Shown here: piece by piece, positions 1 to 8,764 of the stretch
Position numbering within the stretch: the first letter of the stretch is position 1
How the letters are laid out: each line of letters opens with the position of its first letter
Assembly: GCA_002747325.1 (NCBI GenBank)
Contig: PDOZ01000018.1
Span: 1-35,065, forward strand
DNA: 35,065 nucleotides
Origin: Rhodobacterales bacterium
GTDB lineage: Bacteria; Pseudomonadota; Alphaproteobacteria; Rhodobacterales; Rhodobacteraceae
Direction: 5' to 3'
The notes under the pieces: generated by a model
Seen by the model: the letters and a program-made list of their open reading frames with translations, nothing else
The model's database searches: none
What the model was told of the DNA's origin: nothing
Position numbers and translations under genes: made by a program

Positions 1-115
1 TTTGCCCTGAGCGTCTTCGCGACCCCTTGAAATAGAACCACTATTCCTGCGGTGCCGCTCATAGTCAGAACAAAAATCTGACAAACCAGTGGTGCAGGGG
101 TTATGGGTCTACGCC
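1..115. mobile_element. End of an insertion sequence (partial), probably IS5-like
   Basis: This stretch replaces the body of a peroxiredoxin gene. The reading frame of that gene is normal up to about base 117 and then becomes unrelated. The boundary is a near-palindrome (GGGTCTACGCCC, 105-116) next to CTAG (116-119), which fits the YTAR-type target of IS5-group elements. Only the outer end of the element lies in the window and no transposase domain is readable. The family assignment is from memory of similar ends in Rhodobacterales and is tentative; that a foreign end interrupts the gene is better supported. Confidence 0.5.
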
Positions 116-236
116 CTAGATAAAAGAACAGCACAGCGGGTTTTCCCAGCGCGCTCAGGGTCACGTCGCGCCCGTCGCTGCACGGCAGGGTGAAATCGGG
201 CGCTTGCTCGCCGGTTTGGGGCGGGGTCTGGCTCAT
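116..236 (-). pseudogene. bcp: Bcp/PrxQ-type peroxiredoxin, 5' fragment cut by an insertion
   Basis: Reading leftward from ATG at 236-234, the protein begins MSQTPPQTGEQAPDFTLPCS and continues through DGRDVTLSAL and KPAVLFFY. This is the N-terminal beta strand region of a thioredoxin-dependent thiol peroxidase. Intact members continue with a P-K-D-D-T-P-G-C-T segment carrying the peroxidatic cysteine. Here the frame runs instead into sequence with no resemblance (LGRRPITPAPLV). The gene therefore loses its catalytic cysteine and all downstream parts in this window. It is divergent from the AsmA-like gene. A second, intact peroxiredoxin lies at 28609-29148 and might cover part of the role. Confidence 0.7.
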
Positions 237-275
237 TGCTTTCTTTCCTTTGCGACTTGACGTAAGGCTTGAAAT

Positions 276-3200
276 TTGAAGGCAGTTTACCGGCAAAGGC
301 CCGGTGAAATCAAACGGGCAGGATCAAACCGGGGATCGTGGTGGCGAAGGGCGGCAAACAGGACGGGAACAGCGCGGAAACGGGCACGGAAACCGGCGGC
401 GCAGAGGCGGGCACGAACCGGGAGGCCGACCCATGCCACGCTGGATCAGGTGATGGACGAATTGACGGCGCTGGATGAGGACGGGCAAGACCCGGCGGAG
501 GAGGAGAAGGCGAAAGGCACGCGGGTGCCGAAAGCCTACCGCCCGCCGCGCCGCCGCCGCTTGCACTGGCATCTGGGGATCTGGTCCTTCCTTTCGGCCA
601 TTTTGCTGACGGTATTCGTCTTTCTGGCCATCCTGTCGGTCACGGGAAAGGTTGTGGTGCTGCCGGGGATCGTGGCGCAGCAGATCGAAGCGCGGCTCAA
701 TGCGGTGCTGGAAGACGGCGAGATCAGCCTGCGGGAGGTTGAATTTGGCATGACCCCGGAGGGGCGGCCCCGGCTGAAGCTGGTGGATGTCGGGTTGCGG
801 GATGCGACCGGGCTGGAACTGGCACAGCTTAACGGGCTGGAAGGCGGGGTGCGGCTCGGGGCGCTCTTGACCGGGCAGGTGGTGCCGACCCATGTGATCC
901 TGAGCGGCGCACAGATCACCCTGCGCCGCTTTCGTGATGGCGCCATCGAACTGCGCTTTGGCGCGGGCGGCGGCGGGGTTGGCGGCGCCACCGATCTGAT
1001 CGACCAGATGGACAGCTATTTCGCCGAGGGCGCGCTGTCGGAAATGACCCATATCCGCGCCACCGACCTGACCATTACGCTGGAAGATGCGCGCTCCGGC
1101 CGGGTGTTGCAGATCACCGATGGCAGCCTCGACATCACCCATAGCGGCGATTTGCTCGACAGCGTGGTGCGGTTTGACCTGTTCAACCAGACCGACACGC
1201 TGGCGGCGGTGGAATTGTCGCTGCGCTCCTCGACCCGCACGTCGGAAGCCTCGCTGGCGGCGCGGTTCGAGAATGTCGCCGCCGTGGATATTGCGGCGCA
1301 ATCGCCGGCGCTGGCGGCGCTGACCCTGCTCGATGCGCCGATTTCCGGCGCGCTTCGGGCGGCTTTCGATGCGGAGGGGGCGGTGTCCGAACTGATCGGC
1401 ACCATGCAGATCGGCTCCGGCGCGGTGCAGCCCAGCTCCGGCGCCACGCCCGTGCGGTTTGAAAGCGGGCGGGCCTATATCGACTATGACCCGCAGGCGC
1501 AACGGATCGACCTGCGCGGGGTGGAGGTGCGGTCGGAATTTGGTTCGGCCAAGGCGGATGGCGAGGTGTTCCTGACCGAGTTTCGCGATGGCTGGCCCGG
1601 CGCGCTGATCGCACAGGTCACGATGCGCGACGCGGCCTTCAACCCGCCGGGCATGTTTGAAACCCCGCTGACGATTGACCGCGCGATGGGGGATGTGCGC
1701 CTGCGGCTGAACCCCTTCGCACTTGAGATCGGGCAGGCGGCGGTGCTGCGCGGGGAGCATAAATACGATGTCTCCGGGCGGCTGACCGCGGGCGAGGCGG
1801 GTTGGGGGCTGCGGCTCGACGGGGATTTCGATGCAATGAACCGCGCAGAGATGCTGGCCATCTGGCCGCTCACCATCGCCCCCTATGGCCGCACATGGAT
1901 GGCGGAAAACATTCATAGCTTGCAGATCACCGACGGCACGCTTGCCATTCGCAAGGCGCCGGGGGAGTGGGCGACGATGAATGTCTCCTCGGTGCTGGAG
2001 GACACGCAACTGACGCCGGGCGAGGGGATGCCGGTGGTGACGCTGGACAAGGCGCTGGTGTCGCTGGCGGCGCAGCGGGTGTCGGTGCTGATGGAAAGCG
2101 CCCATTTCACCGCCCCGGATGGTGGCGAGATCGACATTTCCGGCTCCACCTATATCGACGACGATCTCAACATTTTCGAAAACCTTGCCGAGATGGATCT
2201 GAAACTGGCGGGGGCGGTGCCTTCGGTGCTGTCGGCGCTGGCGGCGGAACCGTTCCTGATATTTGAGGGCAGTTCCTACGGCCCGGACGTGGCGCGCGGC
2301 GAGATGGTGGCCAGCGGCACGGTGCGTTTCTCTGGCGATGGTCTTAGCCCGCCGACCTATGACATCCGCGCCGATCTGCGCAACGTGTCGTCGGATCAAC
2401 TGATCAGCGGATCGCTGCTGCGGGCCGAGCGGCTGGAACTGGCGGCGACGGATACGCTGCTGGAACTGTCCGGCGCGGTGACGCTGGGCAAAGTGCCGGG
2501 GCGCGGGGTCTGGCGCCTGCCGATGGGGCCGGAGGCGAGTGGCGCGTCCAGCGTCGAGGGGACGATGGAGCTTTCCGAGCGCGCCTTTGCCGAGTTTGGC
2601 GTCGAATTCCCCGATGACATGTTTTCCGGTGCCTCCCGCGCCTCTTTCCGCCTTGATATTCCCGCCGATGCGCCCTCGCGCGTGACCCTGCGTTCCGATC
2701 TGGCGGGGCTGGCGATGGCTATCCCCGGCACCGGCTGGTCGAAACCGGCCAAGCGGGCGGGGGAGATGGTGGCGGAAATCGCTCTGGGCAACCGACCGGA
2801 AGTGAGCGCGCTCAAGCTCAGCGCGCCGGGGCTCACGGCGCAGGGCCGTGTTTCCACTTCTGAGGGCGGCGGGCTTGGCGTTGCGACCTTCCAGAAGCTG
2901 CGGATCGGCGGCTGGTTCGACGGCTCGCTGCGCCTCATCGGGCGGGGCAGCCGCAGCCCGGCGCTGGAGATTACCGGCGGGCGGTTTGATCTCAGCAAGG
3001 CGAATTTTGACACGTCCGGCGGCGGGGGCGGCGGCGGAAGCGGGTCCATGCCGATCACGGTGAAGAAGCTCGACCGGGCGGCGGTCTCCGAAAGCATTGC
3101 GCTGTCCGGGGTTACGGGGAAACTGGAACTGGGTCGCGGCGTCAACGGGCAGTTCTCCGGCACCATGATCGGCAGCGGCGGGGCGCGGCTTTCCGGCACG

Positions 3201-3797
3201 CTGGCGCCCGCTCCGGGCGGCACCGCGATCAAGCTCACCTCCAGCAATGCCGGCGGCATCATGCAGGGGGCGGGGATTTTCAAGACCGCCGTGGGCGGCA
3301 ATCTGGAACTGATCCTGGCGCCGGTTTCCAAGGGCAATGCCTATGAGGGCGAGTTCGTCATCACCGATGTTTCCGTGCGCGACGCCCCCAACATTGCGCA
3401 ACTGCTCTCCGCCGTGTCGGTGATTGGTCTGCTCGAACAGATGGAGGGGCAGGGGATCAAGTTTTCCAAGGTCGACGGGCGGTTCCGCATGGATGACGAC
3501 ACCATCACCATCTACCGCGCCGCGGCGGTCGGCGCGTCGATGGGCCTGAGCCTCGACGGTTACTATTACCGCAAGAACGGCACGACAGATATGCAGGGCG
3601 TGCTGTCGCCGCTCTACCTGTTCAACTCGCTGGGCCGCCTGTTCAGCCCGCGCGATGGCGAGGGGCTGATCGGCTTCAACTTCACCCTGAAAGGCGCTAT
3701 GGCCAACCCGGATATCGGGGTGAACCCGCTCTCGGTGCTGACGCCGGGGCTGTTTCGCGAGATTTTCCGCCGCGAGCCGCCGAAGCGGGTGGAGTAA
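276..3797 (+). CDS. AsmA/YhdP-like protein (DUF3971 and AsmA C-terminal type)
   Basis: Very large envelope protein of up to 1173 residues. After a charged N-terminal tail and an Arg-rich stop-transfer signal ([10 protein letters not shown]) there is one hydrophobic segment (about residues 103-125), then roughly 1000 residues of repetitive beta-rich sequence typical of the AsmA/YhdP/TamB superfamily, ending in an AsmA-C-like region ([44 protein letters not shown]). Related proteins span the periplasm from the inner membrane and are implicated in lipid transport to the outer membrane; that role is inferred. The start is unsure. The longest frame uses TTG at 276, but its first 50 residues are Arg-rich and look out of frame. 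ATG at 453 gives a sensible start, and a coding-like stretch in another frame (338-430) hints at a frameshift. It lies 25 bases upstream of queA and probably shares its transcript. Confidence 0.8.
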   Translation: MKAVYRQRPGEIKRAGSNRGSWWRRAANRTGTARKRARKPAAQRRARTGRPTHATLDQVMDELTALDEDGQDPAEEEKAKGTRVPKAYRPPRRRRLHWHLGIWSFLSAILLTVFVFLAILSVTGKVVVLPGIVAQQIEARLNAVLEDGEISLREVEFGMTPEGRPRLKLVDVGLRDATGLELAQLNGLEGGVRLGALLTGQVVPTHVILSGAQITLRRFRDGAIELRFGAGGGGVGGATDLIDQMDSYFAEGALSEMTHIRATDLTITLEDARSGRVLQITDGSLDITHSGDLLDSVVRFDLFNQTDTLAAVELSLRSSTRTSEASLAARFENVAAVDIAAQSPALAALTLLDAPISGALRAAFDAEGAVSELIGTMQIGSGAVQPSSGATPVRFESGRAYIDYDPQAQRIDLRGVEVRSEFGSAKADGEVFLTEFRDGWPGALIAQVTMRDAAFNPPGMFETPLTIDRAMGDVRLRLNPFALEIGQAAVLRGEHKYDVSGRLTAGEAGWGLRLDGDFDAMNRAEMLAIWPLTIAPYGRTWMAENIHSLQITDGTLAIRKAPGEWATMNVSSVLEDTQLTPGEGMPVVTLDKALVSLAAQRVSVLMESAHFTAPDGGEIDISGSTYIDDDLNIFENLAEMDLKLAGAVPSVLSALAAEPFLIFEGSSYGPDVARGEMVASGTVRFSGDGLSPPTYDIRADLRNVSSDQLISGSLLRAERLELAATDTLLELSGAVTLGKVPGRGVWRLPMGPEASGASSVEGTMELSERAFAEFGVEFPDDMFSGASRASFRLDIPADAPSRVTLRSDLAGLAMAIPGTGWSKPAKRAGEMVAEIALGNRPEVSALKLSAPGLTAQGRVSTSEGGGLGVATFQKLRIGGWFDGSLRLIGRGSRSPALEITGGRFDLSKANFDTSGGGGGGGSGSMPITVKKLDRAAVSESIALSGVTGKLELGRGVNGQFSGTMIGSGGARLSGTLAPAPGGTAIKLTSSNAGGIMQGAGIFKTAVGGNLELILAPVSKGNAYEGEFVITDVSVRDAPNIAQLLSAVSVIGLLEQMEGQGIKFSKVDGRFRMDDDTITIYRAAAVGASMGLSLDGYYYRKNGTTDMQGVLSPLYLFNSLGRLFSPRDGEGLIGFNFTLKGAMANPDIGVNPLSVLTPGLFREIFRREPPKRVE

Positions 3798-3822
3798 GCA
3801 GGTAAGTTGGGAAGGGACAGGC

Positions 3823-4914
3823 ATGAGCGACGCGCAGGCACCGGGCAGCCGGTTGGAGGATTACGACTTTGATCTACCGGAGGCACTGATCGCGACCCGC
3901 CCGGTGCGCCCGCGTTCCTCGGCGCGCATGTTGGTGGTGCGGCCCGGCGGGCGGCTGGAGGACCGGCACGCTATTGATCTGCCCGCCTTTCTCAGGCCCG
4001 GCGACCGGCTGGTGCTGAACGATACCAAGGTCATTCCCGCCCGCTTGCGCGGCACACGGGCGCGGGGCGAGGCGGTGGCGAAGGTCGAGGTCACGTTGCT
4101 GGAGCCCCTTGCGGGAGGGCGTGCAGACGGCGAATGGGCGGCGCTGATGAAACCCTTGCGCAAGGTGCGCGAGGGGGAGGAGGTGCGCTTCTCGGACGCG
4201 CTGTCGGCCACGCTGATCGCCAAGGACGAAGGCCGTGCCCGCATCCGCTTCAACCTCACCGGCGATGATTTTGACGCCGCACTGCAAGAGGCCGGGTTCA
4301 TGCCCCTGCCGCCCTATATCGAGGCCAAACGGCGCGCCGATGCGCAGGACCGTGAGGATTATCAAACCATCTGGGCCGCGCGTTCCGGCGCTGTCGCCGC
4401 CCCAACCGCCTCGCTGCATTTCGACGAGGCGCTGATGGCGGCGCTGGCGGCGCGGGGGGTCGAGACCAGCCATGTGACGCTGCATGTCGGCGCGGGCACC
4501 TTCCTGCCGGTCAAGGTTGAGGACGTCACACGGCACAAGATGCATGCGGAATGGGGCGAGGTGTCAGACCGCGCGGCGCAAGAGATCAACGCCACGCGGG
4601 CGGCAGGCGGGCGCGTGATCCCCGTCGGCACCACCGCCTTGCGGCTGATCGAAAGCGCCGCCATCGCGCCGGGGCAGATCGCGCCGTGGCAGGGGGAGAC
4701 CGACATTTTCATCCGCCCCGGCTTTCGCTTTCAGATCGCCGGCGGGCTGATGACCAACTTCCACCTGCCGAAATCGACGCTGATGATGCTGGTCTCGGCG
4801 GTGATGGGGCTGGAACCGATGCGCGCCGCCTATGCCCATGCGATTCGCGAGGGCTACCGATTCTTTTCCTACGGCGATGCCTCGCTTTTGCTGCCGGAAG
4901 ACGATTCGGCCTGA
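3823..4914 (+). CDS. queA: S-adenosylmethionine:tRNA ribosyltransferase-isomerase QueA
   Basis: Transfers and isomerises the ribosyl part of SAM onto preQ1 in tRNA to give epoxyqueuosine, the penultimate step of queuosine synthesis. The 363 residues match the family length. Recognisable blocks are the N-terminal [14 protein letters not shown] and R-S-S-A-R-M segment, [18 protein letters not shown] (about residues 50-67), AAPTASLHF (about 190), the [11 protein letters not shown] block and the C-terminal [28 protein letters not shown] ribosome site precedes ATG 3823. It follows the AsmA-like gene closely. Its 3' end contains the first GANTC sites of a dense cluster. Confidence 0.96.
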   Translation: MSDAQAPGSRLEDYDFDLPEALIATRPVRPRSSARMLVVRPGGRLEDRHAIDLPAFLRPGDRLVLNDTKVIPARLRGTRARGEAVAKVEVTLLEPLAGGRADGEWAALMKPLRKVREGEEVRFSDALSATLIAKDEGRARIRFNLTGDDFDAALQEAGFMPLPPYIEAKRRADAQDREDYQTIWAARSGAVAAPTASLHFDEALMAALAARGVETSHVTLHVGAGTFLPVKVEDVTRHKMHAEWGEVSDRAAQEINATRAAGGRVIPVGTTALRLIESAAIAPGQIAPWQGETDIFIRPGFRFQIAGGLMTNFHLPKSTLMMLVSAVMGLEPMRAAYAHAIREGYRFFSYGDASLLLPEDDSA

Positions 4915-5143
4915 GCGATTCGGCGCCTTCAGCGGGGGAATCGGCGGCGCGCCGGGCGATTCCCGTTCTGCCTCGCAAAAAAGTTGCCTTCCCCCGGACG
5001 CGGCGAATCCCCAGCCCCGCCAAACCGGGCAGGGGGCGGGAATCCCCAATGAACGCTGGAAAAACTGCATCGCTTATCCGGCAACAATTCCCGTTCCCCC
5101 TTGCTTTCAAGGCGCAAGCCGCGCACCGGCGGGGCGGAGAATC
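4842..5143. promoter_or_regulatory. Cluster of nine GANTC (CcrM-type) methylation sites
   Basis: GANTC occurs at 4842, 4859, 4903, 4917, 4938, 4958, 5005, 5040 and 5139. About one would be expected by chance in 300 bases. GANTC is the target of the cell-cycle methyltransferase CcrM in alphaproteobacteria. Three sites fall in the end of queA; the remainder fill the otherwise empty gap 4915-5150, just upstream of the promoter of a candidate small RNA. The regulatory function is inferred. Otherwise the gap holds no recognisable gene. Confidence 0.4.
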
Positions 5144-5155
5144 GCAGGATAGGGC

Positions 5156-5184
5156 TTGGCGCGCCCGCGCCGTTGCGCTATAAA
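5156..5184 (+). promoter_or_regulatory. Sigma-70-type promoter for candidate small RNA
   Basis: A -35 element TTGGCG (5156-5161) and a -10 element TATAAA (5179-5184) are separated by exactly 17 bases. Transcription would begin near 5191 and run into a strong terminator at about 5236-5265, giving a short transcript without a convincing protein. Confidence 0.5.
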
Positions 5185-5190
5185 GATGTC

Positions 5191-5267
5191 ACTGCTCGAT
5201 AGGTTTCTTGCCTGTATGAAACCTGCCTCAATGACTTAACGCCGGCTTCGCGCCGGCGTTTTTTTTG
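5191..5267 (+). ncRNA. Candidate small RNA, about 75 nt, ending in an intrinsic terminator
   Basis: The predicted transcript has a first hairpin with a perfect 7-bp stem (AGGTTTC/GAAACCT, about 5200-5224; loop TTGCCTGTAT), a single-stranded linker, and a terminator hairpin with its T run. It stands alone between queA and the convergent lysE-family gene. A 17-codon frame starting at ATG 5186 ends right before the terminator, but that ATG lies upstream of the expected transcription start, so coding is unlikely. I do not recognise it as a named Rhodobacterales small RNA. Confidence 0.45.
5236..5266 (+). terminator. Rho-independent terminator
   Basis: Perfect 9-bp stem AACGCCGGC/GCCGGCGTT around a TTCGC loop, followed by a run of T on the plus strand. 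On the minus strand no T run follows, so it does not serve the convergent lysE-family gene well. Confidence 0.85.
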
Positions 5268-5293
5268 GCGCGGTTTCGGGAGGGGCGGAGGCC

Positions 5294-5926
5294 TTACAGC
5301 ACCATCTCCAAGAGATGCGGCACGTCGAGCAGCAGCTTGGCCGCGATGGCCCACATGGTGATGCCGATCAGGCTGTCCAGCACGCGCCACGCGGCGGGGC
5401 GGGTCATGATCGGGGCCAGCAGCCGGGCGCCGTAAGCCAGCAGGAAAAAGAAGCAGTAAGAGGCGCTGATGGCGCCAAGCGCATAAGCCAGCCGTTCGGC
5501 GCTGGTCACAAAGCCCGAGGACACCGCGCCGATCAGGCCCAGCGTGTCGAGATAGACATGCGGGTTGGCCCAGGTGATGACCGCGATCATCGCCATTGTC
5601 TTTTTCAGCGAGCGCCCCTGTCCTTCGAGTTCCAGCGCATGGCCCCCGCGCCAGGCGGCGTAGAAACGATTGGCGCCATAGGCAATCAGGAAGGCGGCCC
5701 CGGCGAGGCTCATGACAAGAGGCAGGATGGGCAGGCGTTCGGTCAGCGCGCCAAAGCCCAGCACCCCCGCCGTGATCAACACCGCATCCGAAGTGGCGCA
5801 GAACATGGCGAGGGCGAAGACGTGCTGACGCAGGATGCCGTGCCGCAACACGAAAGCGTTTTGCGCGCCGATGGCCATGATCAGGGAAAAGGCGGTGAAA
5901 AACCCGGTCAGGGCGGCGCCGGTCAT
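5294..5926 (-). CDS. LysE/ArgO-family amino-acid exporter
   Basis: Integral membrane protein of 210 residues with about six hydrophobic segments. The N-terminal block (FSLIMAIGAQNAFVLRHGI) is the signature of the LysE/ArgO family, which exports lysine or arginine. Family features continue with CATSDAVLITAGVLGFGAL and ITWANPHVYLDTLGLIGAVS. The ArgO/LysE-like N-terminal motif GAQNAF makes basic amino acids the most likely substrates, but the exact substrate cannot be read. Its ATG overlaps the stop of the DUF502 gene by four bases (ATGA), so the two are translationally coupled. Confidence 0.88.
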   Translation of the reverse strand: MTGAALTGFFTAFSLIMAIGAQNAFVLRHGILRQHVFALAMFCATSDAVLITAGVLGFGALTERLPILPLVMSLAGAAFLIAYGANRFYAAWRGGHALELEGQGRSLKKTMAMIAVITWANPHVYLDTLGLIGAVSSGFVTSAERLAYALGAISASYCFFFLLAYGARLLAPIMTRPAAWRVLDSLIGITMWAIAAKLLLDVPHLLEMVL

Positions 5927-6681
5927 GCCTTGAGCGTTCCGGCGGGCGCCTCGGCGGGCGGTTGGGTCGGGTCTTCGCTGTTGGGGTAGACCAGCCCGGC
6001 GGAAATCACCAGTTTCGCCGCATCCTCGACGCTCATATCCAGCTCAATGATGTCGCTGCGCGGCACGAAGAGCAGGAAACCGGAGGTCGGGTTCGGCGTG
6101 GTCGGCAGGAAGACGGAAATGATCGGATCGTCGGAGGGGAATTGCCCGCTGATCTCGCCCTTGGCCTCGGTGGAAATGAAGGCGATGGCCCACAGGTCCC
6201 GGCGCGGATATTCCACCAGACAGGCGCGGTCGAACTTCTTCTCGTTGGTCTGCGCGAACACCGTTTCCGCAATCTGTTTCACCCCGCTATAGAGCGAGCG
6301 CACAACCGGCATCCGGTTCACCAGCCGCTCGCCCCAGGACAGAAACGATCGCCCGATCAGCCCCTTGGTGATCCAGCCAACGATGACGGTGAAGATCAGG
6401 AACACCACGACGCCAAGGCCGCGGATGTTGATATGCACCTCCTCCGGCCCGAAAATCGCCTTGAACCATGCGCTGTCGCCGAACCAGCGGTTGATGATGG
6501 CGTCCGGGTGGTAATAGCCGGGCACGAAAGGCAGCACCCAGCTGTCGATCCAGCCGACAAAGGCCCAGATCAGCCAGATGGTGATGAAGATCGGCATGAC
6601 CACCACCAGCCCGGCGAGGAAATTGTTGCGCAGGCCGGCGAAGGGGTGGCGCCTATGGGAATCGTCGGGTCTGTTGGTCAT
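5923..6681 (-). CDS. DUF502 family membrane protein
   Basis: 252 residues with a conserved N-terminal membrane pair: LRNNFLAGLVVVMPIFITIW (about residues 16-35) and a second segment around GLGVVVFLIFTVIVGWITKG. These are followed by the family block RMPVVRSLYSGVKQIAETV and a soluble C-terminal half (CLVEYPRRDLWAIAFIS, FLPTTPNPTSGFLLFVP). The family is widespread with no settled biochemical role; a plant member is linked to membrane traffic, which says little here. It is first in a two-gene unit with the LysE-family exporter. A nested-palindrome repeat lies just upstream. Confidence 0.88.
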   Translation of the reverse strand: MTNRPDDSHRRHPFAGLRNNFLAGLVVVMPIFITIWLIWAFVGWIDSWVLPFVPGYYHPDAIINRWFGDSAWFKAIFGPEEVHINIRGLGVVVFLIFTVIVGWITKGLIGRSFLSWGERLVNRMPVVRSLYSGVKQIAETVFAQTNEKKFDRACLVEYPRRDLWAIAFISTEAKGEISGQFPSDDPIISVFLPTTPNPTSGFLLFVPRSDIIELDMSVEDAAKLVISAGLVYPNSEDPTQPPAEAPAGTLKA

Positions 6682-6707
6682 CTTCGGCTCCGTTACCTGC
6701 GCAATTT

Positions 6708-6819
6708 AGAGCGAAATCGCTTTGATCCGCAACATCGGCATCAAAATTCGCGTTCGAAATCAGCAGGATGCTGATGGAGAGGCAGCGAATTTTGATTCAG
6801 ATTTAGCGATTTCTGCTCT
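6708..6819 (+). repeat. Nested-palindrome repeat, copy A
   Basis: Outer arms AGAGCGAAATCGCT and AGCGATTTCTGCTCT are complementary with one bulge. Inside are perfect 12-base arms ATCAAAATTCGC (6740-6751) and GCGAATTTTGAT (6785-6796). At the centre is a hairpin ATCAGCA-GGA-TGCTGAT (6759-6775). The whole element can fold as one long stem. Related copies are at 23734-23831 (opposite orientation), 27209-27305 and 34872-34984, with the shared core CGCGTTCGA ... GGAGAGGCAGCGA. It sits between psuG and DUF502, upstream of the latter. Confidence 0.85.
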
Positions 6820-6850
6820 TAGGAGGGGTTGGGGCAATGGGAAAGGGCGC

Positions 6851-7762
6851 TCACGCCTCCTCAAGCATCCGGGCCGCGATCTGCGCCGCCAGCCGCGCGT
6901 TGTTTTTCACCAGCGCGATGTTGGCGGTGAGCGAGGCGCCGTTGGTGGCGTGGTAGATGTGGTCGAGCAGGAAGGGGGTGACGGCCTTGCCGCCGATGCC
7001 CTGCGCCTCTGCCGCCGCCAGCGCCGCCTCGATCACCGGGGCCAGCACCTCGCGCGCGATCTCGCTCTCGGCCGGGATCGGGTTGGCCACGAGTTGCCCG
7101 CCGGGCAGGCCCAGAGCCGCGCGCATATCGGCGGCGCGGGCAATCTCGACGGGGCTGTCCATGCGCAAGGGCGCGGGCAGGCCGGAGGAACGCGACCAGA
7201 AGGCGGGGAAATCGTCCTGCCCATAGGCAATGACCGGCACGCCGGAAGTTTCCAGCACTTCCAGCGTCTTGGGCAGGTCGAGAATGGCCTTGGCCCCGGC
7301 TGCGACGACGGTCACCGGCGTAGCGGCCAGTTCGGCCAGATCGGCGGAGATGTCAAAGCTCAGTTCCGCGCCGCGATGCACCCCACCGATGCCGCCGGTG
7401 GCAAAGACGCGAATGCCCGCGTAATGGGCGGCGATCATGGTGGCGGCGACGGTGGTCGCGCCGGTGCCGCCGCGCGCGATGCAGGCGGCCATATCGGCGC
7501 GCGATAGTTTCGCCACGCCCTGCGCCTGTCCCAGCGCCTCCAGCTGCGCCGCCTCCAGCCCGATATGCAGCACCCCGTCCAACACCGCGATAGTGGCCGG
7601 GACCGCGCCGTTTTCACGCACCACATCCTCCACCGCACGGGCGGTTTCGACATTGGCCGGGTAGGGCATGCCGTGGGTGATGATGGTGCTTTCCAGCGCC
7701 ACGATCGGGGTGTTTTCCGCGCGGGCGCGGGCGACTTCTTCAGAGTAGGAAAGTAAAATCAT
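6851..7762 (-). CDS. psuG: Pseudouridine-5'-phosphate glycosidase
   Basis: Splits pseudouridine 5'-phosphate into uracil and ribose 5-phosphate. Conserved blocks are VALESTIITHGMPYP at the N terminus, GGTGATTVAATMIAAH and FATGGIGGVHRGAE in the middle, and the AGAKAILDLPKTLE segment, whose lysine corresponds to the catalytic lysine of the family. I chose ATG 7762 (MILLSYSEEV) over the upstream in-frame start at 7810 because GGAGAA lies five bases before it and because it gives the usual length (303 residues). It overlaps the end of psuK by 23 bases, so the two are coupled. Confidence 0.93.
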   Translation of the reverse strand: MILLSYSEEVARARAENTPIVALESTIITHGMPYPANVETARAVEDVVRENGAVPATIAVLDGVLHIGLEAAQLEALGQAQGVAKLSRADMAACIARGGTGATTVAATMIAAHYAGIRVFATGGIGGVHRGAELSFDISADLAELAATPVTVVAAGAKAILDLPKTLEVLETSGVPVIAYGQDDFPAFWSRSSGLPAPLRMDSPVEIARAADMRAALGLPGGQLVANPIPAESEIAREVLAPVIEAALAAAEAQGIGGKAVTPFLLDHIYHATNGASLTANIALVKNNARLAAQIAARMLEEA

Positions 7763-8645
7763 GCTCTTCTCCGGATACATATCTTGCGGCGGTTTTTTGC
7801 GCAATTTCAAGGGCTTCGCGGGCGTTCTTGCCGCGGTGTTCGGCGGCGATATGCGCCGCCATGAAGGTGTCTCCCGCCCCCGTCACCCGGTTTTGCGGCA
7901 CTTTTGGTGCTGGGCAGGAAAAGCTGTCTTTGCCGTTGCATTCCGCTGCCGGGGCCGCGCCGTCGGTGACGAGAACGCGGCCAAATCCGGCGGCGATCAT
8001 GCCGCGCGCCGCTGTTTCGGCGTCGGGGTAATCCGCATCGGTCAACAGGCCCGCTTCTTCGCGGTTGACGTAGAGCGTGGCGCGCGGATGGGTGTGCAAC
8101 ACGCGCAGGCGGCGCGCCTTGCCGGGGCTGGCCGGGGCGGCGCGCAGGTCGGCGGCGGCAAAGGCGGGGGCGGTGGCGATGCGCTCTAACAGGTCCACCG
8201 TCAGGTTGCCGTCCAGCGCCATCAGCCCCGCAAAGGGCGCCTGCGCCGAACCGAGCCGCTCGTCGGTCAGTGGCGTCAGGATCGCATCCCCCGCCGCCTC
8301 CAGCGTATGCGCATCCGCCAGCGCCGCCACGAGGCCGAAAGGCGCTTCAATCGCCATGTAAACATCGGTCGGCAAGTCATTGGGATAATGAATAAAATCG
8401 CAATTCATCCCCATGTCGCGCGCGGCCTGTGTCAACTCCGCCCCCGGCGCGTCGCGGCCGATGGCGGTCAGCAGCGCCGGGGTCAGGTCGAACCGGGTCA
8501 AAGTCATGGCAATATTCATCGCCACCCCGCCGGGCAGACGGGTGATCCGCCCCGGCTGATCGGAACCGATGCGCATGTCGTGGCGCGTGCGGCCCACAAT
8601 GTCCCACAGGACGGACCCAATGCAGAGAATATCAAATTTGCTCAT
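7740..8645 (-). CDS. psuK: PfkB-family sugar kinase, pseudouridine kinase
   Basis: 301-residue ribokinase-fold (PfkB) kinase. It shows the N-terminal DILCIGSVLWDIVGR, the substrate-binding glycine segment LPGGVAMNIAMTL and the C-terminal ATP/anion-hole motif VTGAGDTFMAAH, whose Asp is the catalytic base. It is placed directly before and overlaps psuG, so phosphorylation of pseudouridine to its 5'-phosphate is the natural reading. Without that neighbour it would be called only a PfkB kinase. It is divergent from rpsB. Confidence 0.88.
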   Translation of the reverse strand: MSKFDILCIGSVLWDIVGRTRHDMRIGSDQPGRITRLPGGVAMNIAMTLTRFDLTPALLTAIGRDAPGAELTQAARDMGMNCDFIHYPNDLPTDVYMAIEAPFGLVAALADAHTLEAAGDAILTPLTDERLGSAQAPFAGLMALDGNLTVDLLERIATAPAFAAADLRAAPASPGKARRLRVLHTHPRATLYVNREEAGLLTDADYPDAETAARGMIAAGFGRVLVTDGAAPAAECNGKDSFSCPAPKVPQNRVTGAGDTFMAAHIAAEHRGKNAREALEIAQKTAARYVSGEEHDFTFLL

Positions 8646-8729
8646 GCCTCTGATTGCCCAAATTACCGGCGATGCGCAAGACGGCAGGTTGAAGGGTGGG
8701 AGAAAGCTAAAATTATTGGCAATAAGTGC

Positions 8730-8758
8730 TTGGCAAGCGGGGGAAGGGGGGATATACG
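8730..8758 (+). promoter_or_regulatory. Promoter of rpsB-tsf
   Basis: TTGGCA (8730-8735), 17-base spacer, TATACG (8753-8758). The start would be near 8765, leaving a leader of about 108 bases before rpsB. Confidence 0.6.
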
Positions 8759-8764
8759 CGCTTC

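Noticed and set aside
324..3824. Very long open frame opposite the AsmA-like gene (over 1100 codons)
   Set aside because: The high-GC bias of the plus-strand gene leaves its opposite frame open. The protein is His/Arg/Gln-rich with no domain, and the plus-strand product has clear family features.
5186..5239. 17-codon frame ending just before the terminator at 5236
   Set aside because: Its ATG lies upstream of the start expected from the promoter and has no ribosome site; the stem-loop explains the sequence better.
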